Source: Ceratotherium simum simum (Eukaryota > Chordata > Mammalia > Perissodactyla > Rhinocerotidae). Taken from it: a stretch of DNA of 64,000 nt. Positions 22,309-32,804 of the stretch are shown in pieces. Position 1 is the stretch's first letter. Each line of letters begins with the position of its first letter. The translations under genes and the position numbers were made by a program. The notes under the pieces were generated by a model, which had not been told where the DNA came from, did not search any database, and saw nothing but the letters and a program-made list of their open reading frames with translations. The stretch is taken from positions 6,943,557 to 7,007,556 of the forward strand of contig NW_004454179.1 of NCBI RefSeq assembly GCF_000283155.1, in the 5' to 3' direction.

Positions 22309-22809
22309 ACATTTCTAATTTTATTTATTTTTTAAAATCTTTTTTTTTTTAAGATTTTATTTATTTTTTTTCCCCCCAAAGCCCCAATAGATAATTGCAT
22401 GTCATAGCTGCACATCCTTCTAGTTGCTGTATGTGGGACCGTGGCCCCAGCTCGGCCAGAGAGGCGGTGCGTCGGTGCGCGCCCGGGGTTCCGAACCCGG
22501 GACGCCAGCAGCGGAGCGCGAGCACTTAACCGCTAAGCCACAGGCCCAGCCCCATACATTTCTTTTTTAATTTTTTTCTTTTTTAATTTCATTTTTATTT
22601 TTTCCCCCAAAGCCCCAGTAGATAGTTGTATGTCATAGATGCACATCCTTCTAGTTGCTGTACGTGGGATGCGACCTCAGCATGGCCGGAGAAGCGGTGC
22701 ATCGGTGCGCGCCCAGGATCTGAACCCGGGACACCAGCAGCGGAGCGTGCGACTTAACCGCTAAGCCACGGGGCCGGCCCCAACGGCCCCATACATTTCT
22801 AATTTTATT
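22309..22809 (-). mobile_element. ERE SINE, short form, interrupted by another ERE flank
   Basis: A body-only ERE (about 22,326-22,551) with the unusual junction CGCCCGGGGTTCCGAACCC. Its target duplication ACATTTCTAATTTTATT is at 22,309-22,325 and 22,793-22,809. The right copy was moved away by the next ERE, which inserted at its edge. Confidence 0.9.
22550..22800 (-). mobile_element. ERE SINE, short form, youngest of the stack
   Basis: A body-only ERE with AT-rich tail, then AGTAGATAGTTGTATGTC, up to GGGGCCGGCCCC. CCCCATACATTTCT at 22,550-22,563 and 22,787-22,800 is a perfect target duplication that contains the end of the previous ERE, so this insertion came later. Confidence 0.92.
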
Positions 22810-22855
22810 CATTTGAGCCTTCTCTCTTTTTTTCTTGGTGAGGTAGTTCCTTTTT

Positions 22856-22997
22856 GAATATTCTGAGGACAAGATGAATAAGATCTAGAGATCTGCGGTA
22901 TAACATTGTACCTATAGTCAACAATAATGTATTGTATGCTTAAAATTTAAGAGGGTAAATCTCATGTTAAATGTTATTACCACAATAATTTTTTTAA
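22856..22997 (+). mobile_element. Old L1 3' terminus (sense part of inverted L1)
   Basis: 'tgaataagatctagagatct', 'cctatagtcaacaataatgt' and 'gggtaaatctcatgtta' follow the L1 3' UTR end in sense orientation, with an A/T-rich end near 22,990. It pairs with the inverted segment at 18,528-18,737. Confidence 0.7.
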
Positions 22998-23395
22998 GTT
23001 ACAAAGAATTTTTTAAAAAGATAGGCAGAGGAGGAGGAGCCAGCAAACGATTCTAAGATGGAGGAACTAGTGAGGGGGAAAGCTAACTGGAAGCCTGTGA
23101 AGACAGTGTCTTAAGAGGGAAAGAGTGTTCAACAGTATTGAAAGCTGCTGAGGTGTCAGGTCCTATCACTGAAAGTCAACCATTTGATGTATCATGATGG
23201 AGACCACTGGTGACTTCTGACAAATGGGATTTCAGTGGAATAACAAGGAAAGAGCTAAATTGGAGGAGCTTGAAGGAAGAATAAGGAAGTAGAGACAACA
23301 AACATAAACAATTATATTGAAGAGTTTTGTCAAAAAGGGGAGCAGAGAAATATGGTGGTAGCTACAAATGGATGTAGGGACAAGGGATATCTTAG
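22998..23395 (-). mobile_element. L2 LINE segment (right part)
   Basis: 'gaggaggagccagcaaacga', 'gaaagctgctgaggtgtcag' and 'aaaaaggggagcagagaaat' continue the L2 antisense series that stops at 18,525. Order and orientation agree, so the two parts were one element. Confidence 0.7.
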
Positions 23396-23499
23396 GCATT
23401 GATATATTAATAGCAGGAGTAATATATTGTTGGAGAATAATCTATCAAATTTTGAAATATGTAATTCCTTTGACTCAGCAATTTGACTTCTAGGAGATA

Positions 23500-23610
23500 A
23501 TACAGCATACACACATACACACACACGTATACATACATATATATATAATAGGCACATATTAACATATATAATAAGCATATATATGTAATAAGCATATATC
23601 TATAATAAGA
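23500..23610. repeat. AT/GT-rich simple repeat region
   Basis: CA, TA and TATAATAAGCATA-type units in imperfect tandem. It is low-complexity and responsible for several spurious open frames. Confidence 0.8.
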
Positions 23611-23724
23611 TCTACAGCACATTTTTAAATGACAAGAGAAAGCTGCAAAATTGTATCCATAGTATAACATAGTTTTGGTTAAAAAAAATATGTGTGTGTG
23701 CATGTGTGATATAGTGACAGATTT

Positions 23725-24120
23725 AGTGTATTAGTGAGGGTAGGGTAACTGCATAACAAACAGCCTCAAATCTCAGTGGCTGAAAACAATGGAAAGTTTT
23801 GTCAAGCTCAGGTCACACTCCAAGGTGAGGTGGTGAAAAGCTGGGGAAGGGACTTTTCCCCATGCATCGTTCAGAAGCCCAGGCTTCTTCTATTGTGTGA
23901 CTCAGCCATATGCTAGGTCCTTGTCCCCCTCTGCCTTCATTAGTGAATGGATAAGAAAGCAAGAGAATTGTGTGTAAGGTTTGTTTGTTTTTGGCCAGGA
24001 CTGGAAGTGGCATAATCACTCATGCCCACATTCTGATGGCCAGAATTTGGTCATATAGCTCCATGTAACCCAGGTAGTCTATCTGTGTGCCCAGAAAGAA
24101 AAGAAAACAGGATTTGGTGA
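23725..24120. repeat. Probable ancient LTR-type repeat, unassigned
   Basis: 'aactgcataacaaacagcct' and 'caaatctcagtggctgaaaa' resemble the start of several mammal-wide repeats (the 'taacaaa...ttagtggctt' type). I cannot name the family or orientation with confidence. Confidence 0.35.
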
Positions 24121-24149
24121 GTGTATAGCAGTCTCTACCATACCCAGGT

Positions 24150-24290
24150 TGCCTTTAACTCCAACTAGCACAAACACTGCTATAATTAGCATCCTCATGC
24201 ATGTGTTCTTATGGACCTGTGTGAAGTGGGATTATATACCCAGGAGCCGGGTTACCAGGTATTGCAGATCCTGTTGTAATGTCCCACTTA
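24150..24290 (-). mobile_element. Old L1 fragment
   Basis: 'tgctataattagcatcctca' and 'ggagccgggttaccaggtat' are degraded versions of antisense L1 ORF2 C-terminal sequence. A continuation of the same class is at 25,075. Confidence 0.5.
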
Positions 24291-24606
24291 CATGCCCTTG
24301 GACCTTACGATTCGGTATACAGCTGCCCAAGACTTCGATCTGCTAGCATCTGCGTCTCTGAACCTGAGGGCTTTCTCTGACTCCTGGAGCCTGCTCTGCC
24401 TATAAATAGGGCAGGCAGAAGTCTGGGAAATTAATTCCTTCCCTGGGACTCAGAGTCAACCAATGACTGAGCGGATTTATGGGTAAATGCCCCAGCTCCC
24501 TCATCCTTCAAGTGGGTTAATCTGAGGCGCTATGTCTTACACTTCTCCAGAGAGATTAACTCCAGTTGCTCACAGTAGTAATTTGCTTAATAATGCACCC
24601 TTAATA

Positions 24607-24926
24607 GGCTTCCTTCGGGCCGGCCCCGTGGCTTAGCGGTTAAGTGTGCGGGCTCCGCTACTGGCGGCCTGGGTTCAGATCCCGGGCGCGCACCAACGCA
24701 CCACTTCTCCGGCCATGCTGAGGCCGCGTCCCACATACAGCAACTAGAAGGATGTGCAACTATGACATACAACTATCCACTGAGGCTTTGGGGGAAAAAA
24801 AAGGAGGAGGATTGGCAATAGATGTCAGCTCAGAGCCAGTCTTCCTCAGCAAAAAGAGGGGGATTTTAGCATGGATGTTAGCTCAGGGCTGATCTTCCTC
24901 ACAAAAAAAAAAAAAAGGCATCCTTC
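24607..24926 (+). mobile_element. ERE SINE, long form, sense orientation
   Basis: GGGCCGGCCCCGTGGCTTAG head, both pol III boxes (the B box is GGTTCAGATCC, one change), body, two tail units and a 14-A run. GGCTTCCTTC at 24,607-24,616 and GGCATCCTTC at 24,917-24,926 are the target duplication (one mismatch). This is the last ERE before a 12-kb ERE-free stretch around the CpG island. Confidence 0.94.
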
Positions 24927-25074
24927 TCTTCTGTCTCACTTCCCCACTCAGTACTTGGTGTTTCCTGGAATCATCTCCCTAATAGACTACTCAAACTTAA
25001 ATTCTTGTCTCAGCATCTAAGACCCTGGGTCACAGGATCTATACAGACCTGTATGGCCAGTTTGCTCTCAGGGT

Positions 25075-25617
25075 ATCTGCACCAATTCATACTCTCACAT
25101 AAGGGCTCCTCCTTCTCAACAACCTTGCCAATTTTTGGATTCATCTCATAGTTTTATTTTGTTTCTCTGATCACTAGCGAAACTGAGCATTTCTTCATAC
25201 ACTTGTGGGCCAGATGGTTTTCTCACCTTCGGATTTCCTGATTATGCTCTTTTCCATTTTTCTATTGGATTATCTACATTTTTCTGGATTTGAAATATTT
25301 CCCTGTATATTCTAGATATTAATTCCCTGTTGGTTTTAGATGGTGCAAATGTCTTCTCCCAGTCTGTCAAAGCATCTGCTAAATTCTATCTATCATGTCC
25401 TTTATAGACCATTAACTTTGATGTAATAAAATCTTTTTTTAAAAAACATATATATGTAGTTCACGCTTTTGGGGCATCTGGTTTACAAAGTTATTCCCAC
25501 ACCAAAGCCACAAAGATATTATTCTCCATGATCTCCCTTTTCCTATGCCAGTACCATGGTAGTTTTATTACTATGGCTTATTGCATAATATCTAGTAGGG
25601 TGAATCCCTCCTTGTCA
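25075..25617 (-). mobile_element. Old L1 ORF2 C-terminal segment
   Basis: The antisense L1 series includes 'ctctgatcactagcgaaact', 'attaattccctgttggtttt' and 'ttcctatgccagtaccatgg' in order. It resumes after an inserted element, at about 26,035-26,150 ('tctttttcaaaattgacat'). Confidence 0.75.
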
Positions 25618-26034
25618 CATGTCAGGTTCTCTGGAAGCAGAAGCTGAGATGGACTTTGGGATGTAAAACATTTATTAGGGATTAGCAGCTGTGAAAGGGA
25701 AAGGGAGGAAGCAGAATTGGGCAGAGAAAGAAACTGAACTAAGATGCAGGTTGACAAAGCCTCAGCCAACCTAGGGAAGCACTTTGGAGCAAGTATTAAC
25801 CATCAGAGTGTCCTTCATCATGCTGAAATGACCAGGCTTTTATAGCCTGCTTGCCTTCAGTCACCACATCCTGGCAGCGCCAGAAGAATGTGACCTTGGC
25901 AGGACAGTTCTCAGCAGCTGAGGCTGACCCTAAAGCAACTGGCTGTGTAGTGACCTCACTACCCGCAGCTAGGTGGCCAGTTCTTCCTTGAAGAAGGATC
26001 TAGGCTGCATCTGTGTCTAACATACGCTTCTTTG
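25618..26034. mobile_element. Element inserted in L1, possibly an ancient LTR
   Basis: About 415 bases interrupt an otherwise continuous antisense L1. The composition and the phrase 'atgtcaggttctctggaagc' recall mammal-wide LTR repeats. I could not identify a family, TATA and poly(A) pair, or a target duplication. Confidence 0.4.
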
Positions 26035-26399
26035 CTCTTCTTTTTCAAAATTGACATCATAATTATTCATGGATCTTTATTTTTCTTTATAAATTTGGAA
26101 GGTTTTTTGAGTTCCTTTGAGAATTTTGGTTGGAGGCACAGAATGCATGCCATTCAATGTGGGGAGAACCAACATCCACTGGGTAGTGGAGTGCCAAATA
26201 GATGACATTTGAGTGGTGGCCAAATAGAGGACAGTCTGGAGAAGGGGCTGCAGAGGAAGCAGGCTAAGGAGGCAGCCAGTTTGGTCAGAAGATCGGTAAA
26301 TGTAGAGGGGATCAAGAAAACAAGTAAATATATTGAAGTCAATATAAAAAAAATACAAAAGCCTGGTTTCTCGCTGTCTAAGAGGGATTTTAAAATAAG

Positions 26400-27880
26400 G
26401 AGCAGGGAAAAGCTTACAAGTATTAAGAGGTGCTGGATTGGAATTGACTGCATCAGTGTGAACTCATGGCTTTTAAATATATTTAGAGATAGATTAAAAA
26501 AGTTATAAATATATGTGTGTGTATGTACGTATACACATACATATACATATTTCCTAGCTCTAAAAGCTAATAGGACCTAGAAGCCATGACACCCCAGTAG
26601 CAGTGAACACATCAAGAACCCAGATCTTGATTTCTAAATATTATCCTCCACCAAAAATAATCAGGGCTTCTTGGAGAAATGGCTGATTCCAGAGCGCCAG
26701 AAGGGAAAATAAAAAATGAGCCTATAACATCTAGTTGTACCAGAAGGTAAGGAAATGCTTATAGAATGATGGGGACATGACAACAGGACAAAGAAGTCAG
26801 CTTGAAGGGACTCCCACTGACCAAATCTGGGACAATCTGAGCATGAAAATAAATAACCACAGCAATACATTACAACCCATTAAATGAAATAGAAGTCCAT
26901 GAGTCCATATTGAGATAAGTAAATACATAAATAAAAGAGGAGAAGGGAAACCTCTTTCTTACATTAGAATGTTAACTAGTAAATGCAGAAGAAATGATAG
27001 AGTAAGAAAATCACTGTTTGACCATCATCATTGCGGTGAGTGACTCAAGCAGGAGTCATTAATGGATGTTAAGGCTGGTGGATGAAGCGAGGGACAGGAC
27101 ATTGGCATAATCTCAGAATATTTCCTTACAAAATACTTATCAAATACAAAGGAAACAATGGTGATTTTATGGTGGAGAAAACCACTTGACCAGATGAGCA
27201 AAGTTCTCATCACAGCGGTGTGAAGAGCTGACATCGTGAGCCCCCGATGAGATGCACTCAGAAGATCCCAGCCTCATTTCTGTGGTTTTCCTGTCAAAAT
27301 GTATGGCCTGAGTCTAGTCACGAGGAACACTGGATGGATTCAGTTGAGGATCACCCTACAGAATGAAAGTCTTGTTCTTTTTAAACTGTCAAGGTCATAA
27401 AAAACAAGGAAAGGCTGAGGAATTGTTCCAGATTCAAGGAGACTGAAAATACATAACAATTAAATTCAATGTAAGTTCCTGGGTAGGATTTTGGGCCAGA
27501 AAAGGAAAAGAGACATTGTTGGGACAAAGAGTAAAATTTTAATGGGGTCTGCGTAGTACCAATGTTGATTTCCTGACTTGTGGGGCTATATGATGGTTAT
27601 GAAGGAGAGTGTCTTTGCTTTGTGGACACACACACTGGATATTTAGGGGTGGTAGGGAATCGAGTTTGTAGCTTTCTATCAGATTGTTCATAAAAGGACT
27701 CACAACCACCAACAAAACCATATATATATATGAGAGATCCACAGAGAGAGATCTACAGAGAGAGGGAGTGAAAGCAGGTGTGGTAAAATATAACAACTGA
27801 GGAATCTGAGCAAAGGGAATATGGAAGTTCTTGTAACTTTTCTGTAATTTGAAATTATTTCAAAATAGATATATCTATTT
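26400..27880 (+). mobile_element. Old L1M-type 3' UTR
   Basis: Long stretches match the 3' UTR of old L1 elements in sense orientation: 'tagaatgatggggacatgac', 'gaggaattgttccagattca' and the end 'tctgtaatttgaaattattt'. A (TA)n run occurs at 27,719-27,731. No open frame of note. Confidence 0.6.
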
Positions 27881-27889
27881 TTTAAAAAC

Positions 27890-28395
27890 ATGAAAACATA
27901 TGTCCACACAAAACCTTGTACACAAATATTTATAACAGTATTATTTATAATAGTCAAAAGTGAAAACAATCAAAATATCCATCAACTGGAATAAATAAAA
28001 TATTGTTTATCTAGATGATGAAATATTATTTGGCAACAAAAAAAGAAGGATGAACCTTGGATGAACCTTGAAAACACTGCACTCAGTGAAAGCAAGTAGT
28101 CACAAAAGACCACAAATTGTATGGCTCTATTTATGTGCAATGTCCAGAATAAGGAAATTCATAGAGACAGAAAGTAGGTGAGCTGTTGCCAGGGGTTGAG
28201 GAGAGAGGTGACTGCAGAGTGACTGCTAATGGATACGGAGTTTCTTTGGGGCTGACGACAATGTTCTAGGTAATTGTGGTCATGGTTGCACAACTCTGTG
28301 AATATACTAAAAACCACTGAAGCATACACTTTAAATAGGTGTATTTTACAGTATGTGAAATATATCTCAATAAAACTTTAAAAGAAAAATAAATT
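27890..28395 (+). mobile_element. Old L1 3' end
   Basis: The series 'aaaatatccatcaactggaa', 'gatgaaatattatttggcaa', 'gttgccaggggttgaggaga' and 'atgtgaaatatatctcaata' is the classic old L1 3' terminus in sense orientation, ending in an A-rich tail near 28,390. Confidence 0.85.
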
Positions 28396-28611
28396 TCACA
28401 CATACACATACAACATAAAGAAAAGCCATAAAGTTTTCTAGGCCTGTGGCACACGGGCAGACACAGGCTGAGAAATGAGGAACTCTGAAAGTCTTTTACA
28501 AAGCAAGAAGAACCACTACATGAGTAGTTCCACCAAGTGACAGGGCTTCCCTTCTGTCTGTCTAGGTCTTGTCTCTCATTATAGGTCCCATTTCCCCTAG
28601 TAGTACAGGAG

Positions 28612-28805
28612 GCAAAATAGTGCGAAGGTTAAAGAGCTGGCCCTGCAGCCAGATTGCCTGGGTTCGAATCCAAATCTACTATACCTTGTGTGACCTTGGG
28701 CAAATTACTTAACCTTTCTGTGCTCTGTTAAAAAATGAGGATAATTGATTGGATTGTTGTGAGGAATAAATAACATAAGCCATGAAAAGTACTTTAAAAA
28801 GTATC
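28612..28805 (+). repeat. MIR SINE
   Basis: Near-complete sense MIR: 'gcctgggttcgaatccaaat' (B box area), 'gtgtgaccttgggcaaatta' and 'gattgttgtgaggaataaa'. It is among the better preserved MIRs here. Confidence 0.9.
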
Positions 28806-29239
28806 TGTTGGAATTCATTAGAAGTTGACCATGTTCTTAAAAAAGTCTCCCATCAGGATGCTTTTCTTCCTTAGAAAGCCCCAATCCATTGCATCCTCCC
28901 ATTTATCTGAGGTCATTGCCCTATTACATGCCACGTCCAACTAATCAGACACAAGCTTGCTGTAATACTGAGCTATCAGTCCTATGGTTAGCAGAGTCTA
29001 CCCCCATTCTCCAACAGTCCTTTTCTGTGCTCCGTTTCTCCCCATCATCCGCCCATTGTGAGAACTACAGAACAGGACTCAGAGAATGCTGCTTTCAAAG
29101 GCCAAGGTCATTGCTGTCACTTCTTCATACTGGCACAGATCAACTCCAAACTGCACAAGTATCTTGGTTTCCCGTCACCCAACAGACTGGACAAGCAGAT
29201 GGGACCTTAGGAAGGCCTAATCATGAGAACTGATACTCG

Positions 29240-29462
29240 TTTCACGCTAACGATGTGCCAGCCACTGTACATGACTGTTTTATTTCATCTTCACCCACAC
29301 TCCATCTTGCAGACTATTATCCTCTTCCACATGAGGAAACTGATGACCAGAGAAGTTAATTTGTCAAGGCCACACAGCTACTAATGGATAGAGCCAGTAA
29401 TCCAATCAAGCTCTGTCTGTCTTCAGATTCTATTCTCTTAACCACTGTGTTATATTGCTTGA
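29240..29462 (-). repeat. MIR SINE
   Basis: Antisense MIR: 'gatgtgccagccactgtaca', 'cacatgaggaaactgatgac', 'aaggccacacagctactaat' and 'ctcttaaccactgtgttata'. Confidence 0.9.
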
Positions 29463-29479
29463 CCCTCCCTAGAATGGGA

Positions 29480-29625
29480 AAGAGCTTGCAGCTAAGGCCC
29501 AATTTCAGGGTAGCCAAAAGAGTTAGAGGCCAGAAATTACGTCTTAGATATCTATATGTCCTCAGTGCCTAGGACACTGCCTGACATACGATAGGAGCTC
29601 AAAGTATTTGTCAAACTGCTTAACT
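29480..29625 (+). repeat. L2 3' end
   Basis: 'cctcagtgcctaggacactg' and 'ataggagctcaaagtatttg' match the final part of L2 in sense orientation. It is short and diverged. Confidence 0.6.
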
Positions 29626-29709
29626 GTGCAGTGGAACGTCATCTCTCACATGGAATTAAATGAATCCTCTGCATGCAGAGTCCTGTTTCTACTTGCAGGA
29701 CAATTTGGA

Positions 29710-29940
29710 GGGTTTTGGAGTCAGAGAGATCGTAGAATTCTTGTTCTGCTATTTGGTAGCTTTGTGACCTTGGACAAAGGCACTTAACCCCTCCGAGTCT
29801 TAAATTTCTAATCTGGAAAATGGAAAAAGTAGTTAAAATTACACCTATTTTATGGCATTGTTATTCAGATGGAATGAAATCAAGTTGCAATGCTAAACAC
29901 ACAGTTGGTACTTAATAAATAAGTTACTATTATTGTCCCC
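29710..29940 (+). repeat. MIR SINE
   Basis: Sense MIR: 'ttttggagtcagagagatcg', 'tttgtgaccttggacaaagg', 'cacctattttatggcattgt' and 'ggtacttaataaataagtta'. Confidence 0.9.
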
Positions 29941-30029
29941 TTATCTTTTCTTCCAAATAGGCCTTTGTGAGAGGTAAACTATATGTTGGTTTCCAAAGTA
30001 AAATAAGTAAAGCAGTAATTGCAATTCAA

Positions 30030-30240
30030 AGTGGAGTAGTGGAAATAGCATTGAATTGGGAACTGGGAAACCTGTCTTCTGGCGTTTGTTGCCCTCCATC
30101 TACCTAGCAGCTATGTACCCTTGGTCAAGTCACTTTACTTGTCGGGGCTTCCAATTCCATACCTCAAATAGAGGATCCATACCTTATACTAGAGTTGATC
30201 TCTGAAGCCTCTAGGATCCTCTTAATCTATACATCTAAGA
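30030..30240 (+). repeat. MIR3-type SINE
   Basis: 'gtggaaatagcattgaattg', 'cttggtcaagtcactttact' and 'gatctctgaagcctctagga' follow the MIR3 consensus in sense orientation. This is the fourth MIR-type copy within about 1.6 kb. Confidence 0.75.
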
Positions 30241-30244
30241 CTCT

Positions 30245-31695
30245 TTAAGAGATTATGTTGAGGAAATAATACCCTTGGTTTGATTATTTTTAAACAAATT
30301 ATATGGGATAATTGGAAAATACATTTATTATTAACTCATTTTAGAGTTACATGTTGTTCATTTATTTGAAATTTTATGAAATATATTTCCTCCAAAAACC
30401 ACAGAAACTTGGTTAAAAGCTACAAAAGACTCAAACCTACCACCTAGTGGTGAAGAAGAGAAGTTTCAGGTTGACGATAGATGTCTTGCCATCACATGTG
30501 CAGGATGGCCGTCCATAGCAATCTTTTATCTCACGTTTGTCCCCTCCTCTCACCACTCAGGAAAGTTTTATGTACATAGAAATTCAATACTTCCTGACAG
30601 TACTCTTAAGCCAATGAAATACTGTGGAATTTTGGAAATTGTGGGAAAATCATTGGTTTTAAGATTTGGGGAGCAGAAGGTGCTTTTCTACTCATACCAC
30701 TATTCAAACCACTCCTACCCAAGAGGCCCACTCAGTCCATCTCTTTATGGATAAACACACCGCTCCACAAGTGCCTGGTTCCTAGAACCAGGACCACTAC
30801 CTTTGAAAAGACATAAATCAATACACCAATGGGATCCTTGATGTCAAGTATTTAAACGACTTTGTTTTACTTACTACAGAAGTTAAAATTAAGTCTTCAA
30901 ATTTAAATTTAAATATCTAAAAGCAGGAATGCAGCGTCCTTAATCTTAAACCCCACAGGCAAGGAAGAGGCCAGAATCCTAGGGTACTGGGCCTACCAGT
31001 AAAGAAGAATCTATTATTGGTTTTTTCTTTTGGTTTTGTATTCCGCCCCCGCCCCCCGCCCCCTTCCTCCTTTTGTTCCGTCTTTCTTCTCTCTTTTCTC
31101 TTTCTCTCCCGAACAGTCAAGGAATTAAGGTTAGCATTATGTTTAAATGGAAGAGGTAGTGCCCTACGCAGGGTGATTTAACTATTCCAGGTTTTCACCT
31201 GAAAATCCCATCGTCATTGAAAATATGAGTCTTTTCTGAAATATGGAATTAAGCTATTTTCCAACACTCTGCTTTAAGTATTGTTCATTAAGCCTTCTTC
31301 TGAAAAACCACTCTCTCACTTGAACACAATTTTCTTAAAACATCTTTCCACACAACACAGGAGGGGTTCCGAATATGCCAAAACTTGAGAATGTCGCCTA
31401 TAATCAGCCTCGCTAGTTTTTTGTTTACTTTAAAACGTTTGATTTCAATTGTTACTGGGTTTACGAATATTAGCTAAGTCTTCCAATGACTTAATAAAAT
31501 GCATCCTTTTTACCTGCGAAAACTTTAGGGCTCAGTGCCTCCACGGGCATCCGGGCATTTATTCTTAACTCTGCTTCTTAAACAGGCTCCCGGGAGGAGC
31601 AGTTCCGACTGAGAAGTTCAGAAAAGCAGTTACCATGGAACCTGCAACAGTTGGTGTCGGGCGATAGGCAGGTTGGAAGTGATAGATGAAGCTGG
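30245..31695. other. Non-repeat DNA upstream of the CpG island
   Basis: No interspersed repeat is visible here, unusual for this window. A pyrimidine-rich GC-box cluster lies at 31,043-31,063. GC content rises from about 31.5 kb. No coding exon is evident on either strand. The stretch may hold regulatory sequence, but only conservation could show that. Confidence 0.5.
31043..31070. promoter_or_regulatory. GC-box cluster (Sp/KLF-type)
   Basis: Three tandem CGCCCCC-type units in a row, followed by CTTCCTCC. Such CCGCCCC motifs are binding sites of the Sp/KLF family. On the minus strand the three G-runs are 5, 6 and 5 long. Function here is inference. Confidence 0.4.
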
Positions 31696-31876
31696 TTTAA
31701 GAAACAAAAAGCCCCGGGAAGGGAAAGGAAGGGGCAGCCGCGGTCTTGGGGAACAGTGCGGCGGCGGCGCAGGGCAGCCAGGGCTGACCTCCGGCCGTGA
31801 GAAGGCGCCTGCTTAGGCAGCCCGAGGCGGCGGCGGCCGCAGACCGGCGGGTCGCGCGGCGCTGCGTGCGGGGCGG

Positions 31877-32406
31877 NNNNNNNNNNNNNNNNNNNNNNNN
31901 NNNNNNNNNNNNNNNNNNNNNNNNNNNNNNNNNNNNNNNNNNNNNNNNNNNNNNNNNNNNNNNNNNNNNNNNNNNNNNNNNNNNNNNNNNNNNNNNNNNN
32001 NNNNNNNNNNNNNNNNNNNNNNNNNNNNNNNNNNNNNNNNNNNNNNNNNNNNNNNNNNNNNNNNNNNNNNNNNNNNNNNNNNNNNNNNNNNNNNNNNNNN
32101 NNNNNNNNNNNNNNNNNNNNNNNNNNNNNNNNNNNNNNNNNNNNNNNNNNNNNNNNNNNNNNNNNNNNNNNNNNNNNNNNNNNNNNNNNNNNNNNNNNNN
32201 NNNNNNNNNNNNNNNNNNNNNNNNNNNNNNNNNNNNNNNNNNNNNNNNNNNNNNNNNNNNNNNNNNNNNNNNNNNNNNNNNNNNNNNNNNNNNNNNNNNN
32301 NNNNNNNNNNNNNNNNNNNNNNNNNNNNNNNNNNNNNNNNNNNNNNNNNNNNNNNNNNNNNNNNNNNNNNNNNNNNNNNNNNNNNNNNNNNNNNNNNNNN
32401 NNNNNN
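31877..32406. other. Assembly gap (530 N) in the CpG island
   Basis: 530 unknown bases between GCGGGGCGG and CTCGGGCGGG. Gaps in GC-rich promoters are common in short-read assemblies. Long open frames that cross it are artefacts. Confidence 0.99.
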
Positions 32407-32494
32407 CTCGGGCGGGAGCGCGTGCCCTTCCCCTCCCCCTCTCCCTCACCGCCCGGCGGCCCGGCGCCGTTGCCGGCTTATTGTGGAGACTTAC

Positions 32495-32681
32495 CCCGCG
32501 GCGCTGCCATTTGGCCGGGGCGCCGCCGCCGGCCCCACACAGCCCAGCTGGAGGACGGGGGGCAGCGGGCGTGCTGGGCCGCGACTCTACTCCCTTCTCC
32601 GTTCTCGCCGGCGCCTTCCCCGTCCCGCGCCGCCCCTCCCCCACGCGTGGCGGCGGCGCGCACCCCCGTCCCCGCGTGCAC
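32495..32681 (-). CDS. Candidate first coding exon of a leftward gene (unidentified)
   Basis: On the minus strand an ATG at 32,510-32,508 gives MAAPRG and is interrupted after ATGGCAGCGCCGCGGG by GTAAGTCTCC, a strong splice donor (exon end 32,495, intron from 32,494). If unspliced, the frame stops four codons later. An in-frame upstream ATG at 32,681 leaves the frame open, but that part looks like GC-rich 5' UTR. The ATG has G at +4 but C at -3, a moderate context. The context also resembles a YY1 site, so the ATG could be regulatory only. No continuation exon was recognised to the left and the gene is unknown to me. Confidence 0.3.
32502..32514 (-). promoter_or_regulatory. YY1-like motif overlapping the leftward ATG
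   Basis: The minus-strand sequence CCAAATGGCAGCG resembles the YY1 core AAnATGGCGGC with one change. YY1 sites often overlap translation starts just downstream of TATA-less promoters. Inference from the motif only. Confidence 0.35.
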
Positions 32682-32804
32682 GCGCGGCTGGCGGGCGGGC
32701 GCCCCGCGCTCGGGCGTGTGCGAGGCGTGAGGTGGAGATGGGGGCGGAGGGAGCCGGAGCTGTCACAGGCCGCGGGTCCGCCTGACCGAGCCAAGTGGGG
32801 TGTC

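Larger units (their letters stand above)
18724..22855 (-). mobile_element. Younger L1, 5'-truncated, with five nested EREs
   Basis: The antisense L1 starts with a T-run (reversed poly(A)) at 18,733, has a 3' UTR ('tgcccctggtaaccaccaaa' region) and then ORF2 up to about 22,840. GGTAGTTCCTTTTT at 18,724-18,737 and 22,842-22,855 is the target duplication. Without the EREs the L1 part is about 2.9 kb, including a 100-base gap, so it lacks the 5' UTR, ORF1 and the N-terminal part of ORF2. It is the best preserved L1 in the window but is clearly dead. Confidence 0.9.

Noticed and set aside
23330..23703. Tyrosine- and cysteine-rich frames on the minus strand
   Set aside because: They come from a (CA)n/(TA)n simple-repeat region.
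31043..31070. G-quadruplex on the minus strand
   Set aside because: Only three strong G-runs are present. The fourth run needed is missing or weak, so I keep it only as a GC-box cluster.
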